A stretch of 64,000 bases of DNA from Paenibacillus harenae (GCF_030812415.1 NZ_JAUSST010000008.1:124001-188000), one strand, 5' to 3'; positions 7,972-17,542 are shown, counted from the first letter of the stretch. Numbers and translations: made by a program. The notes: generated by a model not told the origin, from the sequence alone.

Positions 7972-8868
7972 ATGACCGTGCAATCGCAAGCTTTGTCAAC
8001 CGCTGTCGATTACGTTAAGGCTCCTCTTATTTATAAAGGCAAGGTGCGGGAATTGTACGATCTCGGCGAGCATTTTCTGATCGTCGTGACGGACCGCATC
8101 TCGGCATTCGATTATGTGCTCGACCCGGCCGTGCCGGATAAAGGCAATGTGCTGAACCGCCTGTCGGCGTACTGGTTCGAGCAGACGGCTAACATTCAAG
8201 AAAACCATGTCGTGCATACGGACGTGGAGAAGCTTGGCGACCTCGTTACCGAGCCCGAGCTGCTTCGCAACCGCATCATGGTGTCCCGCAAAGCGGAACG
8301 CATCGATATCGAATGCGTCGTGCGAGGCTATATCACGGGCAATGGTTGGAGACAATACCAGCAAACGTCCGCGATCAACGGCATCGAGCTTCCTGCGGGA
8401 CTTCGCAAAAACGAGCGCTTCCCGGCGCCGATCTTCACGCCTGCGGCTAAGAACGACGCCGGCCACGACGAGGACATCCCGTTCGCGAAGATGGCCGAGA
8501 TGGTCGGCGCTGAACTTGCGGAAGAGCTTCGCGACCACAGCATCAAGCTCTATGAATTCGCGCATGATTATTGCGCGAAGCACGGCATCATTCTTGCCGA
8601 TTGCAAATTCGAATTCGGACTTATCGACGGCAAAGTCATTCTGATCGACGAAATATTCACGCCGGACTCGTCCCGTTTCTGGGCGGAGGGCAACTACGCC
8701 TTCGACATCGAGATCGACAGCATGGACAAGGAGCCGGTTCGCACGTATTTGCTAGGCTCCGACTGGGATCGCGACAGCAAGCCTGCTCCGCTTCCCGAAT
8801 CCGTCGTAGCGGCGACGACCGCCCGCTACCGCGACATCTACCGCCGCCTCGTCGGCGTTGAACTATAA
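7972..8868 (+). CDS. purC: SAICAR synthase PurC
   Basis: A 298-residue phosphoribosylaminoimidazole-succinocarboxamide synthase that joins aspartate to CAIR using ATP. Visible landmarks are YKGKVRELYDLG near the N-terminus, VTDRISAFDYVL, the ECVVRGYITGNGWRQYQ block and DEIFTPDSSRFW. The length fits the longer, non-E. coli type. Ribosome site GGGGAGGG precedes ATG 7972. After this gene comes the only large gap in the operon (589 bases) before purS. Confidence 0.97.
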   Translation: MTVQSQALSTAVDYVKAPLIYKGKVRELYDLGEHFLIVVTDRISAFDYVLDPAVPDKGNVLNRLSAYWFEQTANIQENHVVHTDVEKLGDLVTEPELLRNRIMVSRKAERIDIECVVRGYITGNGWRQYQQTSAINGIELPAGLRKNERFPAPIFTPAAKNDAGHDEDIPFAKMAEMVGAELAEELRDHSIKLYEFAHDYCAKHGIILADCKFEFGLIDGKVILIDEIFTPDSSRFWAEGNYAFDIEIDSMDKEPVRTYLLGSDWDRDSKPAPLPESVVAATTARYRDIYRRLVGVEL

Positions 8869-8897
8869 AGGTTTGTCTAGTCTGATGCAAGCGCGCC

Positions 8898-9087
8898 GTT
8901 TGGTTGGATTTCGTCCAGTCTAAAGTAACATTTATCTTTTTTTTCTCACTTTGACTGTAAACATCCAATCAAAAGCGCCTGTTTCCCGGTTTTCGAGCCT
9001 TTGGCTCCCATTTGACTGTACAAAATACAGCCAAATGCAGGTTTTGGCTCTAAACGCTCGATTTGACTGGATGAAATCCAGCCAAAT
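8898..9087. repeat. Four short palindromic repeats inside the purine operon
   Basis: Four related units occur at about 8898-8922, 8949-8973, 9010-9036 and 9061-9087, spaced roughly 51, 61 and 51 bases. The two best units read ATTTGACTG, a 9-base centre, then CAGCCAAAT and are near-perfect palindromes. The first two are more degenerate. They fill the start of the purC-purS gap; I see no convincing gene in this gap. Confidence 0.65.
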
Positions 9088-9315
9088 CACCGCAGCCAAC
9101 GGAGTGCGGCTGCTCAATTAAGCATGGCAGTGGTGTACCCCGCGGCCGTCTCAAAACAGTAACCAATCTCTTTCACAGCCAGCGGGCGCGCAAGCGCAAA
9201 GCGCGGCTGTCCAAGCTTCACCGACCACCCCGCAGCGGCTTTTGAGTTTATGGAAAATGGGTAAGAGAGGGAAGCAAGGGTTGTTGTCGTAGAGCGACAG
9301 CGCTCGCGTCTAGCT

Positions 9316-9357
9316 ATCGTAAATTTACACATGAAGGTGTAATTAAAAATTTACGAT
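9316..9357. repeat. Inverted repeat between purC and purS
   Basis: ATCGTAAATTT (9316-9326) is mirrored by AAATTTACGAT (9347-9357), with a second inner pair ACAC/GTGT around ATGAAG. The structure has no T run, so it is not a normal terminator; it could stabilise RNA or bind a protein. It lies 100 bases before purS. Confidence 0.55.
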
Positions 9358-9457
9358 TGCTAATGCGACGGAGACAATTACCCTTGCGCACTCGCGAACG
9401 ATCCCTTTTCCCAGCTCATGCCCGCAAAGGGAAAACTCACATTTCCAGGAGGCTATT

Positions 9458-9700
9458 ATGAAGGCAACCGTCTATGTCACGATCAAAGAAAACGTTTTGG
9501 ATCCGCAAGGAACAGCCGTACAAGGCGCGCTTCACTCGATGGGCTTCGCCGAAGTCGGCAAAGTGCGCATCGGCAAATACTTGGAGCTTGAGCTTGATAC
9601 GAACGACCGCGCAGAAGCCGAAGCGCGCATCAAAGTGATGTGCGAGAAGCTGCTTGCGAACACGGTTGTCGAAGATTACCGTTTTGAGCTGGAGGGATAA
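9458..9700 (+). CDS. purS: FGAM synthase subunit PurS
   Basis: The 80-residue small subunit bridges PurL and PurQ in the Gram-positive formylglycinamidine ribonucleotide synthase. It begins MKATVYVTIKENVLDPQG and carries the SMGFAEVGKVRIGKY stretch typical of the family. An AGGAGG ribosome site lies before ATG 9458. The purQ start follows 4 bases after its stop, with the purQ ribosome site inside the purS 3' end, so subunit levels are translationally linked. Confidence 0.96.
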   Translation: MKATVYVTIKENVLDPQGTAVQGALHSMGFAEVGKVRIGKYLELELDTNDRAEAEARIKVMCEKLLANTVVEDYRFELEG

Positions 9701-9704
9701 GACG

Positions 9705-10400
9705 ATGAAGTTTGCGGTTCTTGTATTTCCAGGCTCCAATTGCGACATCGACTGTTACAAGGCGGTTGAAGAAACGATCGGCCAGCCTGTCGACTACGTA
9801 TGGCATACGGCTACCGACCTATCCGCATACGATGCGATTCTCGTGCCGGGCGGATTCTCCTACGGCGACTACTTGCGCTGCGGCGCTATCGCGCAATTCG
9901 CGGCTGTCATGAACGAAGTGAAGAAAGCTGCCGACCAGGGCAAGTTCATTCTTGGCATTTGCAACGGATTCCAAATCTTGACCGAGGCTAGACTGCTTCC
10001 CGGCGCTTTGATCCGCAATAACGGATTGAAATTCCGCTGCCACCAAACGCAGCTTGAGGTCGTTAACAACGGTACGGCATTCACGAACCAATACTCGCAA
10101 GGCGAGATGATCACTATTCCGATCGCTCACGGCGAAGGCAATTACTTCTGCGACGAGGCGACGCTGGCTGAACTGAAAGCGAACAACCAAATCGTATTCC
10201 GCTACGCAGGCGACACGAACCCGAACGGTTCGGTAGAGAACATCGCGGGCATTAGCAACAAAGCGGGCAACGTAGTCGGCATGATGCCGCATCCGGAGCG
10301 CGCAGTCAACCAATTGCTCGGCTCGGAAGACGGCAAACGGATGTTCACATCGATTTTGAATGCATGGAGGGAACAACATGGCGCAGCAGTTAACGGCTAA
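9705..10400 (+). CDS. purQ: FGAM synthase glutaminase subunit PurQ
   Basis: A 231-residue class I glutamine amidotransferase that supplies ammonia to PurL. The nucleophile is Cys86 in LGICNGFQIL, with the GGFSYGDYLRCG oxyanion region before it and a C-terminal His/Glu pair in GMMPHPERA. The start is ATG 9705, behind GGAGGG. The last 23 bases overlap purL. Together with PurS and the short PurL it forms the three-part enzyme. Confidence 0.97.
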   Translation: MKFAVLVFPGSNCDIDCYKAVEETIGQPVDYVWHTATDLSAYDAILVPGGFSYGDYLRCGAIAQFAAVMNEVKKAADQGKFILGICNGFQILTEARLLPGALIRNNGLKFRCHQTQLEVVNNGTAFTNQYSQGEMITIPIAHGEGNYFCDEATLAELKANNQIVFRYAGDTNPNGSVENIAGISNKAGNVVGMMPHPERAVNQLLGSEDGKRMFTSILNAWREQHGAAVNG

Positions 10401-12621
10401 AGAACCAACGGCGGATCAAATTGCCGATCAGAAAATTTACAGCCAATTTGGCGTATCCGATTACGAATATGAGCTTATTTGCGGATTCCTCGGCCGTAAG
10501 CCTAACTATACGGAGATCGGCGTATTCAGCGTCATGTGGTCCGAGCATTGCTCGTACAAGAACTCCAAACCGATCCTGAAAAAATTCCCGATCACGGGCC
10601 CTCGCGTCCTCATGGGACCGGGCGAAGGCGCAGGCATCGTCGATATCGGCGACAACCAAGCGGTCGTGTTCAAGATCGAATCGCATAACCATCCGTCGGC
10701 GGTTGAGCCTTTCCAAGGCGCTGCTACGGGCGTAGGCGGCATTATCCGCGACATTTTCTCGATGGGCGCACGTCCGGTTGCTCTTCTGAACAGCCTTCGT
10801 TTCGGCAATCTGGAGAATGAGCGCGTTAAATATTTGTTCGAGCATGTCGTCAGCGGCATCGCGGGCTACGGCAACTGTATCGGTATCCCTACCGTTGCGG
10901 GCGAAGTCATGTTCGACGAGAGCTATGAAGGCAACCCGCTCGTTAACGCGATGTGCGTAGGACTTATCGATCACGATAAAATTCAACGCGGCGTAGCGAA
11001 AGGGGTAGGCAACCCGGTATTTTACGTGGGTCCTGCAACGGGCCGCGACGGTATCCACGGCGCGACTTTCGCTTCCGTCGAGCTGTCAGAAGAATCCGAA
11101 GAGAAGCGTACGGCGGTACAAGTCGGCGATCCGTTCATGGAGAAGCTCGTTATGGAAGCGACGCTTGAGCTGATCGATTCCGGTATCGTGCTTGGCATTC
11201 AAGATATGGGCGCGGCTGGACTTACTTGCTCCAGCGCGGAGATGGCTTCGAAAGCGGGCAACGGCCTTGAGCTGTACCTGGACGAAGTTCCGCAACGCGA
11301 AACAGGCATGACGCCTTACGAAATGATGCTTTCCGAGTCGCAAGAGCGCATGCTGTTCGTCGTTGAACCGCAGCATGAAGCGCAAGCGAAAGAAATTTTC
11401 GACCGTTGGGGCATTATTTGCGCCAAAGTCGGCAAAGTAACGGATGACGGACGTCTTCGTTTGTTCCACCAAGGCGAAGAAGTGGCGGATATGCCGGTCA
11501 AAGCGCTCGTCGACGAGTGCCCGGTTTATGAGAAGCCTTCTGCAGAGCCTGCTTACTATCGCGACAATGCGAAAGTGGACACGGCTGCTTTTGCCGAAAT
11601 CACGGATTTGAACGGCGCTTTGGAAAAGGTGCTTGCTTCCCCTACGGTTGCGAGCAAAGAGTGGGTATATAATCAATACGACTACATGGTTCGTACGTCG
11701 ACGGCTGTTCAGCCGGGCTCCGACGCGGCAGTCGTGACGATTCCCGGCACGCGCAAGGCGCTTGCGATGACGACGGACTGCAACGGTCGTTATGTATATT
11801 TGGATCCGGAAGTCGGCGGACGCATCTCCGTTGCCGAAGCGGCGCGCAATATCGTTTGCTCCGGCGCAGAGCCGCTTGCGATTACGGACAACCTGAACTT
11901 CGGCAACCCGGAGAAGCCTGAAGTGTTCTGGCAGCTTGAGAAAGCGGCAGACGGCATGTCCGAAGCTTGCGTCGTGCTCGATACGCCGGTTATCGGCGGC
12001 AACGTCAGCTTGTACAACGAGAACGCGAAAGGCGCGATCTACCCGACGCCGGTTATCGGCATGGTTGGTCTCGTGCACGACGTCGACCACATTACGACGC
12101 AAGGCTTCAAAGCCGAAGGCGACGTAATCATCCTGATCGGCGAGACAAAAGCAGAGTTCGGCGGCAGCGAGCTGCAATACGTGCTCGAAGGCGCACCTAG
12201 CGGACGTCCGCCGGAAATCGATCTCCCAACGGAGAAAAAAGTAATCGGAGCCGTGCTTGGCGCGATTCAAAAAGGCCTTGTCGCATCGGCGCATGACTTG
12301 TCCGAAGGCGGCATCGCGGTAGCTGCGGCAGAATCGTGCATCAGCGGCGGACTTGGCGCAGAGATCGCTTTGTCGACCGAGCTTCGCGCGGATCAATTGC
12401 TGTTCAGCGAATCGCAATCGCGTATTCTGCTCTCGGCTAAGCCTGACAATGCTGCGGCATTGACGGCTTACCTGAACGAGCAAGGCGTTATCAACGCTAC
12501 AGTCGGTACGGTTAAAGGCAGCAGCCTTTCCATCAACGTAAATGGCAAGTCCGGCATCAACGCGCCGGTCAAACAACTGGAGAAGGTCTGGAAGGATGCG
12601 ATTCCATGTCTGATGAAATAA
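10378..12621 (+). CDS. purL: FGAM synthase large subunit PurL (small type)
   Basis: A 747-residue synthetase subunit that makes FGAM from FGAR, ATP and PurQ-derived ammonia. The length is that of the small PurL used with PurS and PurQ, not the 1,300-residue fused type. Visible blocks include MWSEHCSYKNSK, FKIESHNHPSA, the GVGGIIRDIFSMGARP loop and the second half's GGNVSLYNE and SAHDLSEGGIAVA. Ribosome site GGAGGG precedes ATG 10378. It overlaps purQ by 23 bases and purF by 16. Confidence 0.97.
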   Translation: MAQQLTAKEPTADQIADQKIYSQFGVSDYEYELICGFLGRKPNYTEIGVFSVMWSEHCSYKNSKPILKKFPITGPRVLMGPGEGAGIVDIGDNQAVVFKIESHNHPSAVEPFQGAATGVGGIIRDIFSMGARPVALLNSLRFGNLENERVKYLFEHVVSGIAGYGNCIGIPTVAGEVMFDESYEGNPLVNAMCVGLIDHDKIQRGVAKGVGNPVFYVGPATGRDGIHGATFASVELSEESEEKRTAVQVGDPFMEKLVMEATLELIDSGIVLGIQDMGAAGLTCSSAEMASKAGNGLELYLDEVPQRETGMTPYEMMLSESQERMLFVVEPQHEAQAKEIFDRWGIICAKVGKVTDDGRLRLFHQGEEVADMPVKALVDECPVYEKPSAEPAYYRDNAKVDTAAFAEITDLNGALEKVLASPTVASKEWVYNQYDYMVRTSTAVQPGSDAAVVTIPGTRKALAMTTDCNGRYVYLDPEVGGRISVAEAARNIVCSGAEPLAITDNLNFGNPEKPEVFWQLEKAADGMSEACVVLDTPVIGGNVSLYNENAKGAIYPTPVIGMVGLVHDVDHITTQGFKAEGDVIILIGETKAEFGGSELQYVLEGAPSGRPPEIDLPTEKKVIGAVLGAIQKGLVASAHDLSEGGIAVAAAESCISGGLGAEIALSTELRADQLLFSESQSRILLSAKPDNAAALTAYLNEQGVINATVGTVKGSSLSINVNGKSGINAPVKQLEKVWKDAIPCLMK

Positions 12622-14084
12622 GCAAACCTTTGCTTTGGACGGGAGATCATTATAACGAGGGTATCGGTCGTGACGATATTTTCGACAAACTGCGTGAAGA
12701 GTGCGGCGTCTTCGGGGTATTCAATATCCCGGCGGCGTCGAGCCTCTCTTATTACGGCCTGCATGCGCTTCAGCATCGCGGCGAAGAAAGCGCGGGTATT
12801 TGCACGGTCGATACGGCTAACGGCAATGCCTTCGCTTACCACCGCAACATGGGGCTTGTTAAGGAAGTGTTCGGCAAGGACGAGCTTGACCATCTGAAAG
12901 GCGACCGGGCGATTGGCCACGTTCGTTATTCCACGGCTGGAGAGAGCAAGCTGGCGAATGCGCAGCCGCTGATCTTCCGCTATCGCGACGGTGACCTTGC
13001 CGTTGCAACGAACGGCAACATCGTCAATGCGCCGGAAATCCGCAAGGAGCTTGAGATGTCGGGATCGATCTTCCAGACATCAAGCGACACGGAGGTTATT
13101 GCGCATCTGATCGCTCGTTCCTCGAAGGACTTCGAGACGGCGGCGAAGGAAGCTTTGCAGCGTATTGTCGGGGGCTTCGCCTTCCTGATCATGACGAACG
13201 ATAAACTGCTCGTCGCTTCCGATCCGAACGGACTTCGTCCGCTTGTGATGGGACGCATCGGCGACGGATTCGTATTCTCGTCGGAATCTTGCGCGTTCGA
13301 GTCGATCGGCGCGGAATATGTGCGCGATGTGCAGCCGGGCGAATTGCTGATCTTCGACGCTGACGGCATGCGTGAAGACCGTTATGCCGAAGTGGAGCGC
13401 CGCGCGACTTGCGCGATGGAATACATTTATTTTGCCCGCCCGGACAGCGATATTAACGGAATCAACATTCACTCGGCGCGCAAACGGATGGGGCGTCAGC
13501 TTGCGCAGGAATCGTTCGTGGACGCGGATATTGTAACGGGCGTGCCCGATTCCAGTATTTCGGCCGCGATCGGTTATGCCGAGCAAACGGGTATTCCTTA
13601 TGAGCTTGGACTTATCAAAAATAAATATACAGGCAGGACGTTCATCCAGCCTTCCCAAGAGCTGCGCGAGAAAGGCGTAAAGATGAAGCTTTCCGCCGTT
13701 CGCAAAGTCGTGGAAGGCAAACGCGTCGTCATGATCGACGATTCGATCGTGCGCGGCACGACCTCGCTTCGTATCGTGAACCTGCTTCGCGAAGCAGGAG
13801 CGACCGAGGTGCATGTGCGGATTACGTCGCCGCCTTTCAAAAACCCGTGCTACTACGGCATCGATACCCCTGACCGCAAGGAGCTGATCGCTTCGTACCG
13901 GACGGTAGAGGAGATCCGGAAGCAGATCAACGCGGACTCGTTATCTTTCCTAAGCGATGAAGGATTCGTGGAATCGGTCGGCGGCAATGACGGAGCTTAC
14001 AACCGTGGTATGTGCCTGGCCTGCTTCGATAACGATTATCCGACGCCGGTGAACGAAGAATCGGACAAAAGCTGCAGCTGCTAG
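12606..14084 (+). CDS. purF: Amidophosphoribosyltransferase PurF
   Basis: A 492-residue enzyme for the first committed step, glutamine plus PRPP to phosphoribosylamine. The N-terminal Ntn glutaminase nucleophile is Cys33 in EECGVFG, exposed after removal of a 32-residue propeptide, longer than the 11 residues of B. subtilis. The PRPP-binding loop is VVMIDDSIVRGTT. C-terminal cysteines (CLACF, CSC) match the oxygen-sensitive 4Fe-4S type. The start overlaps the purL end by 16 bases. The WTGDHYNEG stretch in the propeptide argues that this start is real. Confidence 0.97.
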   Translation: MSDEISKPLLWTGDHYNEGIGRDDIFDKLREECGVFGVFNIPAASSLSYYGLHALQHRGEESAGICTVDTANGNAFAYHRNMGLVKEVFGKDELDHLKGDRAIGHVRYSTAGESKLANAQPLIFRYRDGDLAVATNGNIVNAPEIRKELEMSGSIFQTSSDTEVIAHLIARSSKDFETAAKEALQRIVGGFAFLIMTNDKLLVASDPNGLRPLVMGRIGDGFVFSSESCAFESIGAEYVRDVQPGELLIFDADGMREDRYAEVERRATCAMEYIYFARPDSDINGINIHSARKRMGRQLAQESFVDADIVTGVPDSSISAAIGYAEQTGIPYELGLIKNKYTGRTFIQPSQELREKGVKMKLSAVRKVVEGKRVVMIDDSIVRGTTSLRIVNLLREAGATEVHVRITSPPFKNPCYYGIDTPDRKELIASYRTVEEIRKQINADSLSFLSDEGFVESVGGNDGAYNRGMCLACFDNDYPTPVNEESDKSCSC

Positions 14085-14143
14085 AACGAGGCAGAGCGTG
14101 GCAGAAATAAAGCATGCATTACATTTTAAGGAGTTGACCGAAA

Positions 14144-15187
14144 GTGTCAGAAGCGTACAAAAAAGCCGGCGTCGATATTGCGGCGGGCAATGAAGCGGTT
14201 GAACGGATGAAGAAGCATGTCAAGCGCACCTACCGTCCGGAGGTTATGGCGGAGCTTGGCGGCTTCGGAGGCTTGTTCGGCCTGAACAAGGACAAGTACG
14301 AGGAGCCTGTTCTCGTATCCGGAACGGATGGCGTCGGCACGAAGCTGAAGCTTGCTTTTGCCATGGACAAGCATGACACGATCGGCATCGACGCGGTAGC
14401 GATGTGCGTGAACGATATTATCGTGCAAGGCGCCGAGCCTTTGTTTTTCCTCGATTACTTGGCATGCGACAAGGTCGTGCCCGAGAAGATCGAAGCGATC
14501 GTTGCCGGTATTTCCGAGGGCTGCGTGCAAGCGGGCTGCTCGCTGATCGGCGGGGAAACGGCAGAGATGCCGGGCATGTACTCGGAAGGTGAATACGACA
14601 TCGCCGGTTTCACGGTCGGTATCGTAGATAAGAAAAAAATGATCGACGGCTCGACCATTGCGGCGGGTGACGCGGTTATCGGCTTCGCATCGAGCGGCAT
14701 TCACAGCAACGGCTTCTCGCTCGTTCGCCGCTTGCTGCTTGAGGAAGCCGGCTACTCTTTGGAGCAGACGCTCGAAGAGCTTGGCGGAGCTCGACTAGGC
14801 GACGTATTGATCGAACCAACTCGCATTTACGTGAAATCGGCGCTTAAGCTGATCGAGCAAGTGAACGTGAAGGGCATGGCGCATATTACGGGCGGCGGCT
14901 TCATCGAGAACATTCCGCGCGTGCTGCCGGAAGGCGTTAACGTCGATATCGCTTACGGCTCGTGGCCGATTCTGCCGATCTTCGGCTTGATGCAGGAGAA
15001 GGGCAACATTACGAACCGCGATATGTTCACCACGTTCAACATGGGCGTTGGTTTGGTCGTAGTGGTACCGGCGGATCAAGCGGAGACTGCGCTGCGCGTA
15101 GCGGCGGAGCTTGGCGAGGAGGCTTACCGTATCGGAACGGTTACGGAAGGAAGCCGCATCGTAACGTTTACGGGAGCGGACGTATAA
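14144..15187 (+). CDS. purM: AIR synthase PurM
   Basis: A 347-residue enzyme that closes the imidazole ring (FGAM to AIR). Family blocks GTDGVGTKLKLAF, GAEPLFFLDYLA and IGGETAEMPGMY are present. Start is GTG 14144 with AAGGAG 12 bases upstream; the N-terminus (SEAYKKAGVDIAAGNEAV) is normal for the family. The stop TAA shares one base with the purN ATG. A 59-base spacer separates it from purF. Confidence 0.97.
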   Translation: MSEAYKKAGVDIAAGNEAVERMKKHVKRTYRPEVMAELGGFGGLFGLNKDKYEEPVLVSGTDGVGTKLKLAFAMDKHDTIGIDAVAMCVNDIIVQGAEPLFFLDYLACDKVVPEKIEAIVAGISEGCVQAGCSLIGGETAEMPGMYSEGEYDIAGFTVGIVDKKKMIDGSTIAAGDAVIGFASSGIHSNGFSLVRRLLLEEAGYSLEQTLEELGGARLGDVLIEPTRIYVKSALKLIEQVNVKGMAHITGGGFIENIPRVLPEGVNVDIAYGSWPILPIFGLMQEKGNITNRDMFTTFNMGVGLVVVVPADQAETALRVAAELGEEAYRIGTVTEGSRIVTFTGADV

Positions 15188-15798
15188 TGGCATCGCTTCG
15201 CATCGCCGTCTTTGCTTCGGGACAAGGCACGAACTTCCAAGCGATCGTGGATGCGGTGCAAGAGGGGAAGCTCGATGTAACCATCGAGCTTCTTGTTTGT
15301 GACAAGCCTGCGGCTCCCGTTGCGGAGCGCGCGCGGAAGGCGGGCGTGGACACGTTCCTGTTCACGCCGAAGGAGTATCCGTCTCGCGAAGCTTACGAGA
15401 CGGAAATTATCGCCGAGCTGCAGCGCCGCGGCGTTGAGCTCATTGTGCTGGCCGGCTACATGCGGATCATTACATCGGTGCTGGTTGAGCCGTTTTACGG
15501 CCGGATGATTAATATTCATCCGGCGCTGCTGCCGGCTTTCCCAGGCGTGAACGGCATCGGCCAGGCGCTGGCTTACGGCGTCAAGCTGACCGGCGTCACC
15601 GTCCACTATGTGGACGGCGGCATGGACAGCGGGCCGATCATCGCGCAAGTCCCGGTAGAGGTGGCGAGCGACGATACGGAATCGTCGCTCGCCGAGCGCA
15701 TTCACGCAGCGGAGCAAGCGCTGCTGCCAAGCGTCATCCAGCTCATCGCGGAGAACCGCGTGTCGCTGGATGGAAGGCATGTGACAATCCGCCGCTAG
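15187..15798 (+). CDS. purN: Glycinamide ribonucleotide formyltransferase PurN
   Basis: A 203-residue folate-dependent enzyme that formylates GAR. The N-terminal FASGQGTNFQAIVDA phosphate loop, the catalytic block NIHPALLPAFPG and the VHYVDGGMDSGPII region are visible. The start ATG overlaps the purM stop by one base. In the family the loop after LPAFPG usually reads G-x-H-A; here it reads VNGIGQAL, so the canonical catalytic His in that loop seems replaced and is worth checking. Confidence 0.93.
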   Translation: MASLRIAVFASGQGTNFQAIVDAVQEGKLDVTIELLVCDKPAAPVAERARKAGVDTFLFTPKEYPSREAYETEIIAELQRRGVELIVLAGYMRIITSVLVEPFYGRMINIHPALLPAFPGVNGIGQALAYGVKLTGVTVHYVDGGMDSGPIIAQVPVEVASDDTESSLAERIHAAEQALLPSVIQLIAENRVSLDGRHVTIRR

Positions 15799-15827
15799 TT
15801 GGCGGACGGAACGTGGCGAAGCTGACC

Positions 15828-15854
15828 GAATAGAGCTAGAAATTAGCTCTATTC
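15828..15854. repeat. Hairpin between purN and purH
   Basis: GAATAGAGCTA (15828-15838) pairs with TTAGCTCTATTC (15843-15854) around a four-base loop. A weaker partial copy (AATAAAGCTAAAAAA) follows at about 15881. There is no T run directly after it, so attenuation is not certain; it may be one of the dispersed intergenic repeats. Confidence 0.5.
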
Positions 15855-15927
15855 CACAAACTAAGGTTAGTTTCAGCGAAATAAAGCTAAAAAATTGTTG
15901 TTCCATATAGATGAGGAGGAATTTGGC

Positions 15928-17475
15928 GTGGCTATTCGCAGAGCGTTAATCAGTGTTTCGGATAAGACCGGCATCGTGGAGTTTTCACGCGAGCTGGCGC
16001 AGCAAGGCGTGCAAATTATTTCGACAGGGGGTACGTTCAGCCTGCTTCAGAAGGAAGGCGTACCGGTTATCGGCATTTCCGACGTGACGGGTTTCCCGGA
16101 AATTCTCGACGGACGAGTGAAGACGCTGCACCCGGCGGTACATAGCGGCCTGCTCGCCGTTCGCGACGACGAAGAGCATCAGAAGGCGATGAAGGAGCTT
16201 GGCCTCGACTACATCGACCTCGTTATCGTTAACTTGTACCCGTTCAAAGAAACGATCGCGAAGCCGGACGTTTCGTACGAGGACGCGATCGAGAACATCG
16301 ACATCGGCGGCCCGACAATGCTTCGTTCGGCAGCCAAGAACCATGCGTTCGTAACGGTCGTTGTCGACGCTGGCGACTATGGCACGATTCTGGAAGAAGT
16401 AAAAGCGCAAGGCGACACGACGCTCGAAACGCGCAAACGTCTCGCTGCCAAAGTGTTCCGGCACACGGCTGCTTACGACTCCCTCATCTCGGATTACCTC
16501 TCGAAGCAAATGGGCGAGCCGCTTCCCGAGACGTACACGGTTACTTACGAGAAGGTGCAAGACCTTCGCTATGGCGAAAATCCGCATCAGAAGGCTGCTT
16601 TCTACAGCAAGCCGCTTGCTGCTGAGGGCAATATCTCCACAGCCAAGCAATTGCATGGCAAGGAGCTATCCTACAATAACATTAGCGACGCGAACGCGGC
16701 GCTTGGCATCCTGAAAGAGTTCGACGAGCCGGCGGTAGTTGCGGTTAAGCACATGAACCCTTGCGGCGTAGGCATCGGCGCAACGATCCACGAAGCGTAT
16801 GAAAAAGCGTACGCGGCTGACCCGACGTCGATCTTCGGCGGCATCGTAGCGGCTAATCGTACGATCGGCGCGGACACGGCTGAGCTGCTCGGCAGCATTT
16901 TCCTGGAAATCATTATCGCGCCGGACTTCACGCCGGAAGCGCTCGACATTCTGACGAAGAAGAAAAATATACGTCTTCTCACGCTAGGCGCACTCACTTC
17001 GGCGGCAGAACGCCAACCGGAATGGATCGTTACTTCGGTAGCTGGCGGCATGCTCGTGCAAGAGAGCGACGTGCATAGCGTGACGGAAGCCGATCTGCAA
17101 TTCGTCACTGACCGCAAGCCGACGGAAGAAGAGCTGAAGCAATTGCTGTTCGGATGGAAAGTCGTCAAGCATGTGAAGTCGAACGCGATCCTTCTAGCGA
17201 AGGACGATATGACAGTTGGCGTAGGGGCCGGTCAAATGAACCGCGTAGGCGCAGCTCGCATCGCGATCGAGCAAGCAGGCGAGAAGGCTAAAGGAGCCGC
17301 GCTAGCTTCCGATGCGTTCTTCCCGATGGGAGATACGGTTGAGCTTGCTGCCAAAGCGGGCATTACGGCGATCATCCAACCGGGCGGCTCGATCAAGGAC
17401 GAGGAATCGATCGCAGCGGCTAACGCAGCCGGCATCGCGATGGTATTCACCGGCGTTCGCCACTTCAAACACTAA
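15928..17475 (+). CDS. purH: Bifunctional AICAR formyltransferase / IMP cyclohydrolase PurH
   Basis: A 515-residue enzyme for the last two steps to IMP. The N-terminal cyclohydrolase begins RRALISVSDKTGIVEF and holds STGGT and DGRVKTLHP. The C-terminal AICAR transformylase has LRYGENPHQKAA, AVKHMNPCGVG and the DAFFPMGDTVE and QPGGSIKD blocks. GTG 15928 is chosen because AGGAGG lies 9 bases upstream; the ATG candidates further upstream have none. It is separated from purN by 129 bases and from purD by 67. Confidence 0.96.
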   Translation: MAIRRALISVSDKTGIVEFSRELAQQGVQIISTGGTFSLLQKEGVPVIGISDVTGFPEILDGRVKTLHPAVHSGLLAVRDDEEHQKAMKELGLDYIDLVIVNLYPFKETIAKPDVSYEDAIENIDIGGPTMLRSAAKNHAFVTVVVDAGDYGTILEEVKAQGDTTLETRKRLAAKVFRHTAAYDSLISDYLSKQMGEPLPETYTVTYEKVQDLRYGENPHQKAAFYSKPLAAEGNISTAKQLHGKELSYNNISDANAALGILKEFDEPAVVAVKHMNPCGVGIGATIHEAYEKAYAADPTSIFGGIVAANRTIGADTAELLGSIFLEIIIAPDFTPEALDILTKKKNIRLLTLGALTSAAERQPEWIVTSVAGGMLVQESDVHSVTEADLQFVTDRKPTEEELKQLLFGWKVVKHVKSNAILLAKDDMTVGVGAGQMNRVGAARIAIEQAGEKAKGAALASDAFFPMGDTVELAAKAGITAIIQPGGSIKDEESIAAANAAGIAMVFTGVRHFKH

Positions 17476-17486
17476 TGATTGAAATA

Positions 17487-17504
17487 GGGGCACAGCCGTG
17501 CCCC
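17487..17504 (+). terminator. Short hairpin between purH and purD
   Basis: GGGGCAC (17487-17493) pairs with GTGCCCC (17498-17504), followed by TTGTTT. It is a short GC-rich hairpin with a weak T tail and may partly reduce read-through into purD. Confidence 0.5.
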
Positions 17505-17542
17505 TTGTTTAATAAATAGGCAACTTATAGGGGGATCAGCAT

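Noticed and set aside
8898..9087. CRISPR-like array
   Set aside because: Only four degenerate palindromic units with uneven, repeat-like spacers; no cas genes in the window.
9114..9332. 72-codon minus-strand frame in the purC-purS gap
   Set aside because: Low-complexity start, no ribosome site, overlaps repeat-rich non-coding sequence; not convincing as a gene.
11086..12576. Minus-strand open frame of 496 codons
   Set aside because: Mirror of purL with Arg/His-rich nonsense composition; the purL frame has full family motifs.
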